Positions 47,670 to 56,389 of a stretch of 64,000 nucleotides of DNA are shown here, in pieces. This DNA is from Deltaproteobacteria bacterium. Lineage in GTDB: Bacteria; Desulfobacterota; Deferrimicrobia; Deferrimicrobiales; Deferrimicrobiaceae. Positions within the stretch are counted from its first letter, which is position 1. Every line of letters starts with the position of its first letter. The stretch spans positions 62,001 to 126,000 of the forward strand of contig JAKAHC010000005.1 of the NCBI GenBank assembly GCA_021815305.1, written 5' to 3'. The position numbers and the translations under genes are program-made. A model generated the notes under the pieces. It was not told the origin of the DNA. It saw nothing but the letters and a program-made list of their open reading frames with translations, and ran no database searches.

Positions 47670-49952
47670 GTGGGAAGGTCCGCGCTCGAGATCACGGCCC
47701 GCGGCGTGGTGCAGGGCGTGGGGTTCCGCCCTTTCGTCCACCGGATCGCCGTGCGATGCGGTCTGGCAGGGTGGGTGGCCAACACCCCGGGCACCGTCGT
47801 CCTCCACGTCGAGGGTCCCGCGGCGGCGCTTTCCCGCTTTCGCGCCCTCTTCTCCTCGGAACTCCCCCCCGCGGCCCGCGTGACCCGCTTTCGGGTCCGG
47901 AAGGTGCGGCCCACCGGGGAAAAGGGTTTCGCGATTCGGCCGAGCCTCCGGGAAGGGATCGCCCTTTCCACCATCCCGCCGGACATCGCCACCTGCCAGG
48001 AATGCCTTGCGGAACTCGCCGAACCGGAGAACCGCCGCCACCGTTACCCCTTCACGAACTGCACGAACTGCGGTCCCCGCTTCACCATCGTCGCCTCCCT
48101 CCCCTACGACCGGGATCGCACATCCATGGCCCCGTTCCCGATGTGCCGCACCTGCCGGAAGGAGTACGAGGACCCTCTCGACCGCCGGTTTCACGCGGAA
48201 CCCGTCGCTTGCCCGGCGTGCGGTCCAAGACTTTTCGTGAGGGCGCCGGACGGGGCGCGGGTGGCTGCCCCCGACCCCGTGGAAACGGCCGCGGCGGCGC
48301 TCCTCTCCGGGACGATCGTGGCGATACGGGGGCTGGGAGGGTTCCAGCTCGCCTGCGACGCGACGAACGAGGACGCGGTGCGCTTGTTGAGGGACCGGAA
48401 GCGCCGCGAGGAGAAGCCGTTCGCCGTGATGTTCCCGGACCTCGAAAGCGTGCGCGCCGCCGCGAGGATCACGAAGGCCGACGAGGCGATCCTGCTCGCC
48501 CCGGAAGCCCCCATTCTCCTGGCGCCGTCCCGCCCGTCCTCCGCCCTCGCCCCCGCGGTATCGATGGGACTGCGGACGGTCGGGGCCTTCCTCCCGTACA
48601 CCCCGCTGCACCGGCTCCTGGCGGAGCGCGCCGGCCGGCCGCTGGTCATGACGAGCGGCAACGTGACCGACGAGCCCATCGCCATCGGCAACGAAGAGGC
48701 ATTGTCGCGCCTTCGGGAGATCGCGGACCTCTTCCTCCTCCACGACCGCGAGGTCTTGCAGCGGTCGGACGACTCCGTGGTGCGACGCGTGGGCAGCCGC
48801 ATCTACCCGCTCCGCCGCGCGCGGGGATTCGTCCCCGCCCCCGTCGCGCTGCCCCGCGCCTTCCCGGACGTCGTGGGGCTGGGAGGGGAACTCAAGGCCA
48901 CGTTCTGCTTCGTCAAGGGGGACGCGTCGTACCTTTCCCAGCACCTGGGCGACCTCGAGCAACCCCCGGTGCGGGAGTTCTACGAGGAGGCGTACCGCTT
49001 CTTCCGCGAATTCCTCGACGCGCGGCTTTCCGCCGCCTGCCGCGACCTGCACCCCGCCTACTTCACCACGACGTTCGCCGAACGCTCGGGGGCGGACCGG
49101 ATCTTCGCCCTGCAGCACCACAAGGCCCACGTGTACTCCGTCCTGGCGGAAACGGGGTTTTCCGGAAAGGCCGTCGCGGTCGCATTCGACGGCACGGGGT
49201 ACGGCGAGGACGGAGCGATCTGGGGGGGAGAATTCTTCACCGTGGAAGGAATGGAAGTGACGCGCGCGGGACACCTCGTCTACTTCCCCCTCCCGGGCGG
49301 GGACGCCGCGGTGCGGGAACCGTGGCGGACCGCCCTCTCCCTGCTGCGGGAAACCTTCGGGCGGGAGGAAGCGGAGGGCATGGCGGGGAGGCTGTTCCCC
49401 GGGATTCCCCCGGGATCGGTGCGCCTGCTGCTCGATGGGCTGGAGAAACAGATCAACGTGGTTCCGACCTCCAGCGCCGGGCGTCTCTTCGACGCCGCCT
49501 CGGCGATCAGCGGACTTTGCCCGCGCGCAAGCTTCGAGGGGCAGGCGCCGATGCGCCTCGAGGGAGCCGTCTCCCGAACGTCCCGCGGGACGTACCCGTT
49601 CACACTGTCCGGGGAAAACGGGGAACTTACGGTACACTGGAAAGAGATCGTCGCGGGTCTTGCCTCCGACGCGATGCGCCGCGTACCGGCAGGTACGATC
49701 GCCCGCCGCTTCCACGACACGCTCGGAGAGGCGATCCTGTCGGCGGCTTCGCGGTTGGCGGAGACTTCCGGCGCACGGCACGCGATCCTCTCCGGGGGCG
49801 TGTTCCAGAACGCGACGCTGCTCTCCTCGGTCCTTTCCGGACTGCGGAAGAGGAGGCTCACGCCGCTGATCCATCGCCTCGTGCCGGCGAACGACGGGGG
49901 AATCTCCCTCGGACAGGCGTACTACGCGGCGCTGCGCGTCGCAGGGGGGTAG
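47670..49952 (+). CDS. hypF: Carbamoyltransferase HypF
   Basis: A 760-residue multidomain enzyme making the carbamoyl group for the Fe cyanide ligands. Domains: acylphosphatase (about 1-90, GVVQGVGFRPFVHRIA), two CxxC-x18-CxxC zinc fingers (CQECLAELAE...CTNCGPRF and CRTCRKEYED...CPACGPRL), YrdC-like (about 195-380, IAIRGLGGFQLACDA) and a Kae1-like C-terminal domain (HHKAHVYSVL, FDGTGYGEDGAIWGGE). GTG start 47670, seven bases after the protease stop. Confidence 0.95.
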   Translation: MGRSALEITARGVVQGVGFRPFVHRIAVRCGLAGWVANTPGTVVLHVEGPAAALSRFRALFSSELPPAARVTRFRVRKVRPTGEKGFAIRPSLREGIALSTIPPDIATCQECLAELAEPENRRHRYPFTNCTNCGPRFTIVASLPYDRDRTSMAPFPMCRTCRKEYEDPLDRRFHAEPVACPACGPRLFVRAPDGARVAAPDPVETAAAALLSGTIVAIRGLGGFQLACDATNEDAVRLLRDRKRREEKPFAVMFPDLESVRAAARITKADEAILLAPEAPILLAPSRPSSALAPAVSMGLRTVGAFLPYTPLHRLLAERAGRPLVMTSGNVTDEPIAIGNEEALSRLREIADLFLLHDREVLQRSDDSVVRRVGSRIYPLRRARGFVPAPVALPRAFPDVVGLGGELKATFCFVKGDASYLSQHLGDLEQPPVREFYEEAYRFFREFLDARLSAACRDLHPAYFTTTFAERSGADRIFALQHHKAHVYSVLAETGFSGKAVAVAFDGTGYGEDGAIWGGEFFTVEGMEVTRAGHLVYFPLPGGDAAVREPWRTALSLLRETFGREEAEGMAGRLFPGIPPGSVRLLLDGLEKQINVVPTSSAGRLFDAASAISGLCPRASFEGQAPMRLEGAVSRTSRGTYPFTLSGENGELTVHWKEIVAGLASDAMRRVPAGTIARRFHDTLGEAILSAASRLAETSGARHAILSGGVFQNATLLSSVLSGLRKRRLTPLIHRLVPANDGGISLGQAYYAALRVAGG

Positions 49953-49957
49953 GAACG

Positions 49958-50185
49958 ATGTGCCTCGCGGTTCCCGCACGGGTCCTGGAAATTTCGGGCG
50001 ATGCCGCCGTCGTGGAGCTGGGGGGCGTACGCAGGGAGATCTCCGTCATGCTCCTCGAGAGCGTTTCCGCGGGGGACTGGGTGATCGTCCACGCCGGCTT
50101 CGCCATCGAGAAGCTCTCGGAGGAGGAGGCGGAGCGGACGTTGGCGCTGTTCCGGGAGATCGCGGGTACGAATGAGATACATTGA
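49958..50185 (+). CDS. hypC: Hydrogenase assembly chaperone HypC
   Basis: A 75-residue chaperone that carries Fe(CN)2CO with HypD and delivers it to the large subunit. It opens MCLAVPARV, in which Cys2 is the essential iron ligand. The length is usual for HypC/HybG. It begins five bases after hypF and overlaps hypD by 14 bases. Confidence 0.93.
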   Translation: MCLAVPARVLEISGDAAVVELGGVRREISVMLLESVSAGDWVIVHAGFAIEKLSEEEAERTLALFREIAGTNEIH

Positions 50186-51260
50186 CGACTTCCGCGACCC
50201 GTCCGCCGCGAAAGGGCTGGTCGTCCGGATCCGCCGCGATGCGGCGGAGGTCCCCGTCCGCCTGATGGAGGTATGCGGGACGCACACCGTGGCCATCGCC
50301 CGCAGCGGCATCCGATCGCTTCTTTCGGGCGCCGTGACGATGCTCTCCGGCCCGGGCTGCCCCGTGTGCGTCACCCCGGACGGGTACATCGACGCGGCGA
50401 TCGCGCTGGGGAAGGAGCGGGGCGCGCTGCTGGCCTCCTTCGGCGACATGCTCCGCGTCCCCGGGAGATCGTCCTCCCTGGAGAAGGAGAAAGGGAAAGG
50501 GGTCGATGTCCGCGTCGTGTATTCCCCGCTCGACGCGGTGGCGCTCGCCGCGGCATCGCCGGACCGGGAGGTCGTGTTCCTGGGGGTGGGGTTCGAGACG
50601 ACCGCGCCCGCCATCGGCGGGGCCATCCGGACGGCGGCCGCGCGCGGCGTGCGGAATTTCTCGGTGCTGCCGTCCGTGCGCACGATCCCGGAAGCGATGG
50701 GCGCGCTGGCGGCCGACCCCGAAGTGCGCATCGAGGGGTTCCTCTGCCCCGCCCACGTATCCGCCGTCATCGGATCGGACGCCTACCGTGCGGTGGCGGA
50801 AAAACACGACATTCCCTGCGTGGTGGCCGGCTTCGAACCGCTGGACATCTTGATGGGAATCTCGATGCTGGTGCGGCAGAGGAAGGAAGGCGCTGCCCGC
50901 GTGGAGAACGAATACACACGCGTTGCGACCGCCTCGGGGAACCGGAAGGCGCAGGAGATGCTGCGCGAGACCTTCGTCCCGTGCGACACGGGATGGCGCG
51001 GCATCGGCGTCATCCCGGGGTCGGGCCTGAGAATCGCCGAACGGTACTCCGCCTTCGACGCGGAGAGGAAGTTCGGCATCCCCGTCGTCTTCGGGCAGGA
51101 GAAGTCCGCGTGCCGCTGCGGAGACGTCCTCAAGGGAAAGATCCTCCCCGCCGACTGCTCCCTCTTCGGGAAAACGTGCGTTCCGGAGGAGCCGTACGGC
51201 CCCTGCATGGTCAGCGGCGAGGGGACCTGCGCCGCCCATTTCAGGTACGGGGCGCCCTGA
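50172..51260 (+). CDS. hypD: Hydrogenase formation protein HypD
   Basis: A 362-residue scaffold for the Fe(CN)2CO group. Motifs typical of HypD: MEVCGTHT, GPGCPVCVTP (redox/iron Cys), GVGFETTAP, PAHVSAVIG and the C-terminal [4Fe-4S] cluster Cys in CRCGDVLKG, DCSLFGKTC and GPCMVSGEGTC. ATG 50172 lies within the 3' end of hypC, so translation is coupled. Confidence 0.95.
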   Translation: MRYIDDFRDPSAAKGLVVRIRRDAAEVPVRLMEVCGTHTVAIARSGIRSLLSGAVTMLSGPGCPVCVTPDGYIDAAIALGKERGALLASFGDMLRVPGRSSSLEKEKGKGVDVRVVYSPLDAVALAAASPDREVVFLGVGFETTAPAIGGAIRTAAARGVRNFSVLPSVRTIPEAMGALAADPEVRIEGFLCPAHVSAVIGSDAYRAVAEKHDIPCVVAGFEPLDILMGISMLVRQRKEGAARVENEYTRVATASGNRKAQEMLRETFVPCDTGWRGIGVIPGSGLRIAERYSAFDAERKFGIPVVFGQEKSACRCGDVLKGKILPADCSLFGKTCVPEEPYGPCMVSGEGTCAAHFRYGAP

Positions 51261-51263
51261 CCC

Positions 51264-52274
51264 GTGAGGAACGACAGGATCCTTCTCTCCCACGGCGAGG
51301 GCGGCAAGCGGACCCGCGATCTCATCGCGGAGGTGATCGCCCGCCACTTCGACAACCCCGTCCTGTCGCCCTTCCTCGACGCCGGGCTGCTGGGCCGGAT
51401 CGAGGGGGAGATCGCCTTCACCACCGACGGATACGTGGTGACGCCGCCCTTCTTCCCGGGCGGGGACATCGGGCGGCTCGCCGTCTGCGGCACCGTCAAC
51501 GACCTCGCCGTGTGCGGGGCGAAGGCGGTGGCGATCTCGTGCGGCCTGATCCTCGAGGAGGGGCTGCCGGCGGACACGCTCACGAGGGCGCTTTCGTCGA
51601 TGCGCGAAGCCGCGGCCGAGGCGGGGGTATTCGTCGCCTGCGGCGACACCAAGGTCGTAGAAACGGGGAAGGGGGACGGGATCTTCATCACCACCGCCGG
51701 CGTGGGAGTGCTTGCGGCGGGCTGGAAACCCGCCCCGGGGAAGGTCCGGCCCGGGGACCGGATCCTCCTCACCGGGACGATGGGGGACCATCAGATCGCG
51801 GTGCTCATCGCAAGGAAAGGGCTTTCCATCGAGGCGCCGGTGCGGTCGGACGTGGCGCCCCTCTCCGGGCTCCTCCTCCCGCTCGTCGGGCGGTTCGGCG
51901 GAAAGGTGCGCTTCATGCGCGACCCCACGCGGGGCGGGGTCGGGGTGACGCTGAACGAAATGGCCGCCGCCGCCGGGGCCCGCTTCGTTCTCGAGGAGGC
52001 GCGGCTGCCGGTACGGGAGCCGGTGCGCGGCGTGTGCGAGATCCTGGGGTTCGACCCGCTGTATCTCGCCAACGAGGGGAAGGCGGTCCTGATCGTGGAC
52101 GGCGACGCGGCGGAAGAGATCCTGGCCGCCCTGCGCGAACACATTTGCGGAAAAGAAGCCGCGGTCATCGGCGAGGTGACGGAAGGCGCCCCCGGCGTGC
52201 GGATGCGCACCGCCGTGGGCGGCCTGCGCGCCGTCGACTATCCCGTAGGGGACCAGCTCCCGCGGATCTGCTGA
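51264..52274 (+). CDS. hypE: Hydrogenase expression/formation protein HypE
   Basis: A 336-residue AIR-synthase-fold enzyme converting thiocarbamoyl to thiocyanate on its C-terminal Cys. LLSHGEGGKRTRDLI opens the protein, FTTDGYVVTPPFFPGGDIGRLAV is the ATP-binding region (given as FTTDGYVV and PGGDIGRLAV) and the last four residues are PRIC, the cyanide carrier. GTG start 51264, three bases after hypD. It ends the maturation operon. Confidence 0.95.
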   Translation: MRNDRILLSHGEGGKRTRDLIAEVIARHFDNPVLSPFLDAGLLGRIEGEIAFTTDGYVVTPPFFPGGDIGRLAVCGTVNDLAVCGAKAVAISCGLILEEGLPADTLTRALSSMREAAAEAGVFVACGDTKVVETGKGDGIFITTAGVGVLAAGWKPAPGKVRPGDRILLTGTMGDHQIAVLIARKGLSIEAPVRSDVAPLSGLLLPLVGRFGGKVRFMRDPTRGGVGVTLNEMAAAAGARFVLEEARLPVREPVRGVCEILGFDPLYLANEGKAVLIVDGDAAEEILAALREHICGKEAAVIGEVTEGAPGVRMRTAVGGLRAVDYPVGDQLPRIC

Positions 52275-52278
52275 GACG

Positions 52279-52301
52279 GGGGGCGGCCTCCAGGCCTCCC
52301 C
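52279..52301. terminator. GC-rich hairpin after hypE, possible terminator
   Basis: GGCCT and AGGCC around a two-base loop extend outward into a G-run and C-run. It lies five bases after the hypE stop. There is no T tract, so intrinsic termination is uncertain. Confidence 0.3.
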
Positions 52302-52383
52302 TTCGGACCCGACCCCGCCCCGCCGGGAGCCCGGGAGATCCGCCCTGCGATCGCGGGGCAGGCGTGCGGCGTACAATGGAAGG

Positions 52384-52752
52384 GTGGAAGCTTCGGCGGC
52401 CGTCCTGATCTACGATGCGGAGTGCCCCGTGTGCCGCGGGGCCGTCGACTGGGTGCGCAGGAACGCCGCCGGACCGGGAAGTTTCGAGTTCCTGCCATGC
52501 CGGTCGGAGGAGACGCGGAGACGGTTCCCCGCGATCGGGGAGGCCGCGTGCCTCCAGGCGATGCACCTCGTCCTGGGAGACGGCGCCGTGCTTGCCGGCG
52601 ACCGCGCGCTGCCGGAGGTGCTGCGCCGCACGCGCCGCTACCGCCGCGCCGCCGCTCTCTTCTCCCTTCCCGGCGCGAGGCTCCTCTCGCGGTTCCTGTA
52701 CCGCGCCATCGCCCGTCACCGCCACCGGATCTCCAGGCGGCTCCTTTCCTGA
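52384..52752 (+). CDS. DCC-family thiol-disulfide oxidoreductase-like protein (DUF393)
   Basis: A 122-residue protein with the DxxCxxC motif (YDAECPVCRGAVDWV) near residue 10, the mark of the DCC family (DUF393, thioredoxin-like). The C-terminal part is basic and helical (RYRRAAALF, FLYRAIARHRHR). Function is unproven; a redox role is assumed from the CxxC. GTG 52384 is used. A TACAAT box ends only seven bases before it, so the transcript may be leaderless or start near the first codon. Confidence 0.75.
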   Translation: MEASAAVLIYDAECPVCRGAVDWVRRNAAGPGSFEFLPCRSEETRRRFPAIGEAACLQAMHLVLGDGAVLAGDRALPEVLRRTRRYRRAAALFSLPGARLLSRFLYRAIARHRHRISRRLLS

Positions 52753-52843
52753 TGCCGCAAGCCCGGAATGCGCCGGCCATGGGCGGTATCGTTCGCGGTT
52801 CCGGCCTGGCCGCCGGGAAATCCCGGGCGCCAACCGCAAACCG

Positions 52844-54238
52844 TCACTCCAGGAGCCGGACGAGATCGGCAACGGAGATCCGGTCCAACCGGTCGACGGC
52901 GTCCCGGATCGCATCCCGCCGGCCGTCTTCGATGACGGGAGCGGCCAGGACATCGAACTTCTCCGCGGCCCGCTCCCAGGTCATCGGGCGGGTCGCGAAC
53001 CCCTCGTAATCCCTTTTCTCCTTCCGGAAGATCGTTCCGTCCCGAAGCGTCACCGTGACGAGGCAGGCGTGCTCGGCGGGGAACCGCTTCGAATACTCCG
53101 GATCGGGCACGACGGTGACGGCGCGGAGGAGCGACTGGACGTCCTCGCGCCGGATCCGCTCCGGGGCGAACTGCTCCGGCATCACCTGCCCGTCGATCGC
53201 CGCGACGGCCGCCAGGTACGGGAGGCTGTGGTCGGCCTCTTCCTTCGTTCGCACCACCGTCTTGTCCCCTTCGGCGCCGCCGCCGATGATGAGGTGCGCC
53301 ACCTCGAAGACGTCGATGCGGATCCGGTCCACTTGCGACCCCTGGAACCCGTGCTCCCGCTTGAGATCCACGATCGCCTCGATGGCCGACTGGGAGTGGA
53401 TCTCGGCGTTGTATTTTTTCAGGATCGTACGCGTCACCCGCTCCAGGTCCTCATCGGACCAGTCGATGGCGAACTCCCCGGCCACCGCCTGCATCCATCC
53501 CTTGGTTCCCTCGAAGACCTCCCGGGGACCCGTGATCCCGCGCATTGCGAGGAACGCGGCGTGCAGTCCGGCGAAGCCGGTGTTGGGGTACGCCAGCCCC
53601 TTCCAGTGGGAGAGCTCCCCCGTCCGCGTCACGCGGAGGGCGTTGTTCGCCGTGCCGGAGATCCCGAGCGCGGAGACGATCTGCGGCGAGGGGAGCCGCA
53701 GCGCCTTCGCGACCCCTGCCGACACGGCGAACGCCCCCTGCGTAACGTGGTCGAAGCCCCTGGAACGTACCGGCGCAACGTCGGAAAGCCGGCACTGCAC
53801 CTGGTACGCCACCGCCAGCGCCGCGAGGAACTCCCGCCCCGACGCGTTGGCATACTCCGCCGCCGCCAGGACCGCCCCCAGGTTGTCGCTGGGATGGCAT
53901 GTCTCCCCGGGGGCAAGGTAGCTGTCGTTGAAATCCAGGTACCGGACGAGCGCCCCGTTGTAGAGTGCCGCCCGGTCGGGAGAGGTCTTCCCTCCGCCGA
54001 TCAGCGTGCACAAGGGAGATCCGCCGAACTCGGAGACGTGCTCGCGCAGCATCCGGACCGGCTCCGCGCCCAGGGCGCCGACGGCGCACCCCAGCGCGTC
54101 GAGGACCCGGATCTTGAGCGTCTGCCGGGCCGCCCGGGAGAGATCCTCGTACGACGCCCCTTCCACGAAGGCGGCCAGCCCCTCCGACATCGTCCCCGCG
54201 GCGGACAGGGATTCCGCGGCGCTCTCGCCCCTTTTCAT
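52844..54238 (-). CDS. MmgE/PrpD-family protein (2-methylcitrate dehydratase-like)
   Basis: A 464-residue protein of the MmgE/PrpD fold. It shows RVLDALGCAVGAL near residue 45, LYNGALVRYLDFNDSYLAPGETCHPSDN (here LDFNDSYL and ETCHPSDN), which includes family active-site Asp and His, and KKYNAEIHSQSAIEA. Members dehydrate methylcitrate or aconitate-like acids. No other methylcitrate-cycle gene is near. It overlaps by four bases the ComA-like gene upstream, so it likely acts on a product related to sulfolactate or another hydroxy acid. This is inference. Confidence 0.82.
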   Translation of the reverse strand: MKRGESAAESLSAAGTMSEGLAAFVEGASYEDLSRAARQTLKIRVLDALGCAVGALGAEPVRMLREHVSEFGGSPLCTLIGGGKTSPDRAALYNGALVRYLDFNDSYLAPGETCHPSDNLGAVLAAAEYANASGREFLAALAVAYQVQCRLSDVAPVRSRGFDHVTQGAFAVSAGVAKALRLPSPQIVSALGISGTANNALRVTRTGELSHWKGLAYPNTGFAGLHAAFLAMRGITGPREVFEGTKGWMQAVAGEFAIDWSDEDLERVTRTILKKYNAEIHSQSAIEAIVDLKREHGFQGSQVDRIRIDVFEVAHLIIGGGAEGDKTVVRTKEEADHSLPYLAAVAAIDGQVMPEQFAPERIRREDVQSLLRAVTVVPDPEYSKRFPAEHACLVTVTLRDGTIFRKEKRDYEGFATRPMTWERAAEKFDVLAAPVIEDGRRDAIRDAVDRLDRISVADLVRLLE

Positions 54239-55140
54239 GCGGCGCCCCGCTTCGCCGCCGGATGCCGCTCTGCGACCCCGCCGATCTCCCCGGCCTGCGG
54301 CTTCGGAGCCCCCCTGTACGCCACCACGCGCCCCCAGGTGCTCTTCGTGCCCCAGATTCCCGTGCGAAGGCAGGTGAGCTGCACCACCTGCGAGTGGTCC
54401 ACGAACAGGTTGACCTCCGGGCCGAAGCTCTTCACGTACCAGGAGAACACTTCGGGATCGGCGGCCTCGAACATCACCTTCTCGATACCCAGCTCGTTCG
54501 CGATCCTGGAGACCACGTCCGTGCGCCACGTCCGCACGCTCTCCGTGATCCCCTCCGATTCGATCATGATCAGGTGCGCCCCCGCGTCGAGGTACCGGCG
54601 GGCCAGGCGGATCGCGCGCGACGGATCGTGCGTCCCCTCCGCCTCGAGCTCCTCGACGGACGTGGCGCCGCCCGCTCCGAACTGGATCCCCACTTCCGGT
54701 TTGGGCTTCATCCCCAGCTCCCGCACCCTTTCCACCAGCCGAAGCAGGTCGTCGTCCGGGATCGCGATGAACCCGCTGGAGATTTCCACGATGTCGAATC
54801 CCAGCCTGCGGCATTCCGCGAGATACCGGTCCGTGAGCTCCGGACCATGGGCCAGGACCCTTTCGATGAAACCCCCGGTCGAGACCAGGACATCATGCCT
54901 GTGGCACATCCCGATCAGGTCCCGGACGGCCTCCTCGGGCATCAGCGAAAACGAGCCTCCGCTGAACTTGAAGATATCGACATACGCACCCATGGTCTCG
55001 AGGATGTCCTCGAGGTACCGCTTCCCCACCGGCGCGTAATAGGGTCCGCGCATCTCCGTGATCCCGCGGGAACGGGGTTTCCCTTCCCGCTCGTTGATGG
55101 GCAGAAAATCGAAACTGCGACGCGTGCTGTGACTTGCCAT
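54235..55140 (-). CDS. ComA-like phosphosulfolactate synthase family protein
   Basis: A 301-residue TIM-barrel protein of the ComA family. Archaeal ComA adds sulfite to PEP to give phosphosulfolactate, the first step of coenzyme M synthesis. Visible landmarks include KPRSRGITEMRGPYY, DIFKFSGGSFSL, EISSGFIAIPDDD, KPEVGIQFGAGG and HLIMIESEGITE. Bacterial relatives occur in Xanthobacter coenzyme M clusters and in Bacillus (YitD). No comB/comC-type phosphatase or dehydrogenase is adjacent. ATG 55140; the frame overlaps the MmgE/PrpD start. Reaction inferred from family only. Confidence 0.78.
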   Translation of the reverse strand: MASHSTRRSFDFLPINEREGKPRSRGITEMRGPYYAPVGKRYLEDILETMGAYVDIFKFSGGSFSLMPEEAVRDLIGMCHRHDVLVSTGGFIERVLAHGPELTDRYLAECRRLGFDIVEISSGFIAIPDDDLLRLVERVRELGMKPKPEVGIQFGAGGATSVEELEAEGTHDPSRAIRLARRYLDAGAHLIMIESEGITESVRTWRTDVVSRIANELGIEKVMFEAADPEVFSWYVKSFGPEVNLFVDHSQVVQLTCLRTGIWGTKSTWGRVVAYRGAPKPQAGEIGGVAERHPAAKRGAA

Positions 55141-55172
55141 GGCTTCTCCCCTCCCCGGCGACCGCGTTTCGC

Positions 55173-55189
55173 CGTCCGGTCTCCGGACG
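55173..55189. other. Perfect short hairpin between HD-GYP and ComA-like genes
   Basis: CGTCCGG and CCGGACG form a 7-bp stem with a three-base loop. It lies 33 bases upstream of the ComA-like ATG and 85 bases after the HD-GYP stop. It could end the upstream transcript or lie in the ComA leader; no T run follows on either strand. Confidence 0.35.
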
Positions 55190-55273
55190 CACCGTGCGTG
55201 GAACCCATCGAAACCGCCTCGTTGTTCTCGTTGTTTTGGATGAATCCCGCTCTTGAACGGTTGCGGGGTACCT

Positions 55274-56389
55274 TCAGGAAACCAGCGCGAGGAAATTGTC
55301 GAAAAAGCAGGGGTCGAACTCGGTCCCGCGCCCTTCCCGGAGGATCGCAAGGGACGTTTCCTTGTCCAGGCTGGGGCGGTAGGGCCGGTACGTCCGCAGG
55401 GCATCGTACACGTCCGCGACCTGGGTCATCAGGGAGGCGGGATGCAGCGTTTCCGGAAACCGGAGCTTGGGGTATCCCGACCCGTTGTACCGGATGTGGT
55501 GCTCGAAACAGACGATCATCGGCAGGTCGGTCCCGAGGGGAAGCTTCCGCAGGTGCCCCGCGCCGAGGACCGGGTGCAGGGCGATCTTGGAGAACTCTTC
55601 GGCGTCGAGCCGCCCCGGCTTGTTCAGGATCTCCGCCGGGACGAGCTCCTTCCCGATGTCGTGGAGCAGGGCGGCAAGACCGATTTCGTGGATCGCCGCC
55701 TCGGAAAGACGCAGCCGGTTGGCCTGCGCGACCACCATCACGCAGACGTTGAGGGAGTGGGTGACCGTGTAGTCGTCATGGGACTGGAGCCGGATCATCC
55801 GGTCGATGAGGAACTCCTCCTCCCGAAGCCCCTTCATCACGGCGGCCACGATGTTCCTGCCCTCCTCCAGGTCGCCCCCCGTCCTCCCCGACGCGAGGGA
55901 CCGGAGAAGGTCTTTCAGCACATCCGCCGCCCCCGCGAGGACCATGGGTGCGGACAGCATCTCCTCCGTGGGAGGGGCAAGGTCCGGCGCCTGCGCCGCC
56001 CCCTCGATCCTGCCGAAAACGATGTCCTTCCACGGTCCTTCCGCCGCGCCCGCGCCGATCCCGGTCACCAAGTAAACGAACCGCTTGAGCTCCTGGAGGG
56101 TGATCGCCTCCCCGATGGCGATCTTCTCGATCCCGCGGGCGGCCATCTTGGCGGCAAGACGCGCAAAGCCCGGCGTGGAGGCAAGAAAGGGGAACTGGTC
56201 GATCACCACCTGCCCCCCGAAGAACCCGATGTTCAACCCCCCCAGCCGGCGTGCCTCCGCCCGGATGCTCCTGTGGAGGCGCGCCAGGGGTTCCTGCACC
56301 CGGAAGTGCGTTTCCGGGTAGATCCCCACCGCCTGCACCGCCCGGACGAAATCCAGCAGGATCGAGTATTGGGTGTCCAGCGCCTTCAT
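55274..56389 (-). CDS. HD-GYP domain phosphohydrolase (probable cyclic-di-GMP phosphodiesterase)
   Basis: A 371-residue protein. The N-terminal half (about 10-125) is a helical-and-strand domain that resembles the N-terminus of the HEAT-repeat protein just upstream. The C-terminal half is an HD-GYP domain: HD pair in ALLHDIGKELV, HPVLGAGHL, FEHHIRYNGSGYP (GYP) and QVADVYDALRTYRPYR. HD-GYP enzymes hydrolyse c-di-GMP. The ATG overlaps the HEAT gene stop by one base, so the two are translated together. No receiver or membrane segment is present. Confidence 0.88.
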   Translation of the reverse strand: MKALDTQYSILLDFVRAVQAVGIYPETHFRVQEPLARLHRSIRAEARRLGGLNIGFFGGQVVIDQFPFLASTPGFARLAAKMAARGIEKIAIGEAITLQELKRFVYLVTGIGAGAAEGPWKDIVFGRIEGAAQAPDLAPPTEEMLSAPMVLAGAADVLKDLLRSLASGRTGGDLEEGRNIVAAVMKGLREEEFLIDRMIRLQSHDDYTVTHSLNVCVMVVAQANRLRLSEAAIHEIGLAALLHDIGKELVPAEILNKPGRLDAEEFSKIALHPVLGAGHLRKLPLGTDLPMIVCFEHHIRYNGSGYPKLRFPETLHPASLMTQVADVYDALRTYRPYRPSLDKETSLAILREGRGTEFDPCFFDNFLALVS

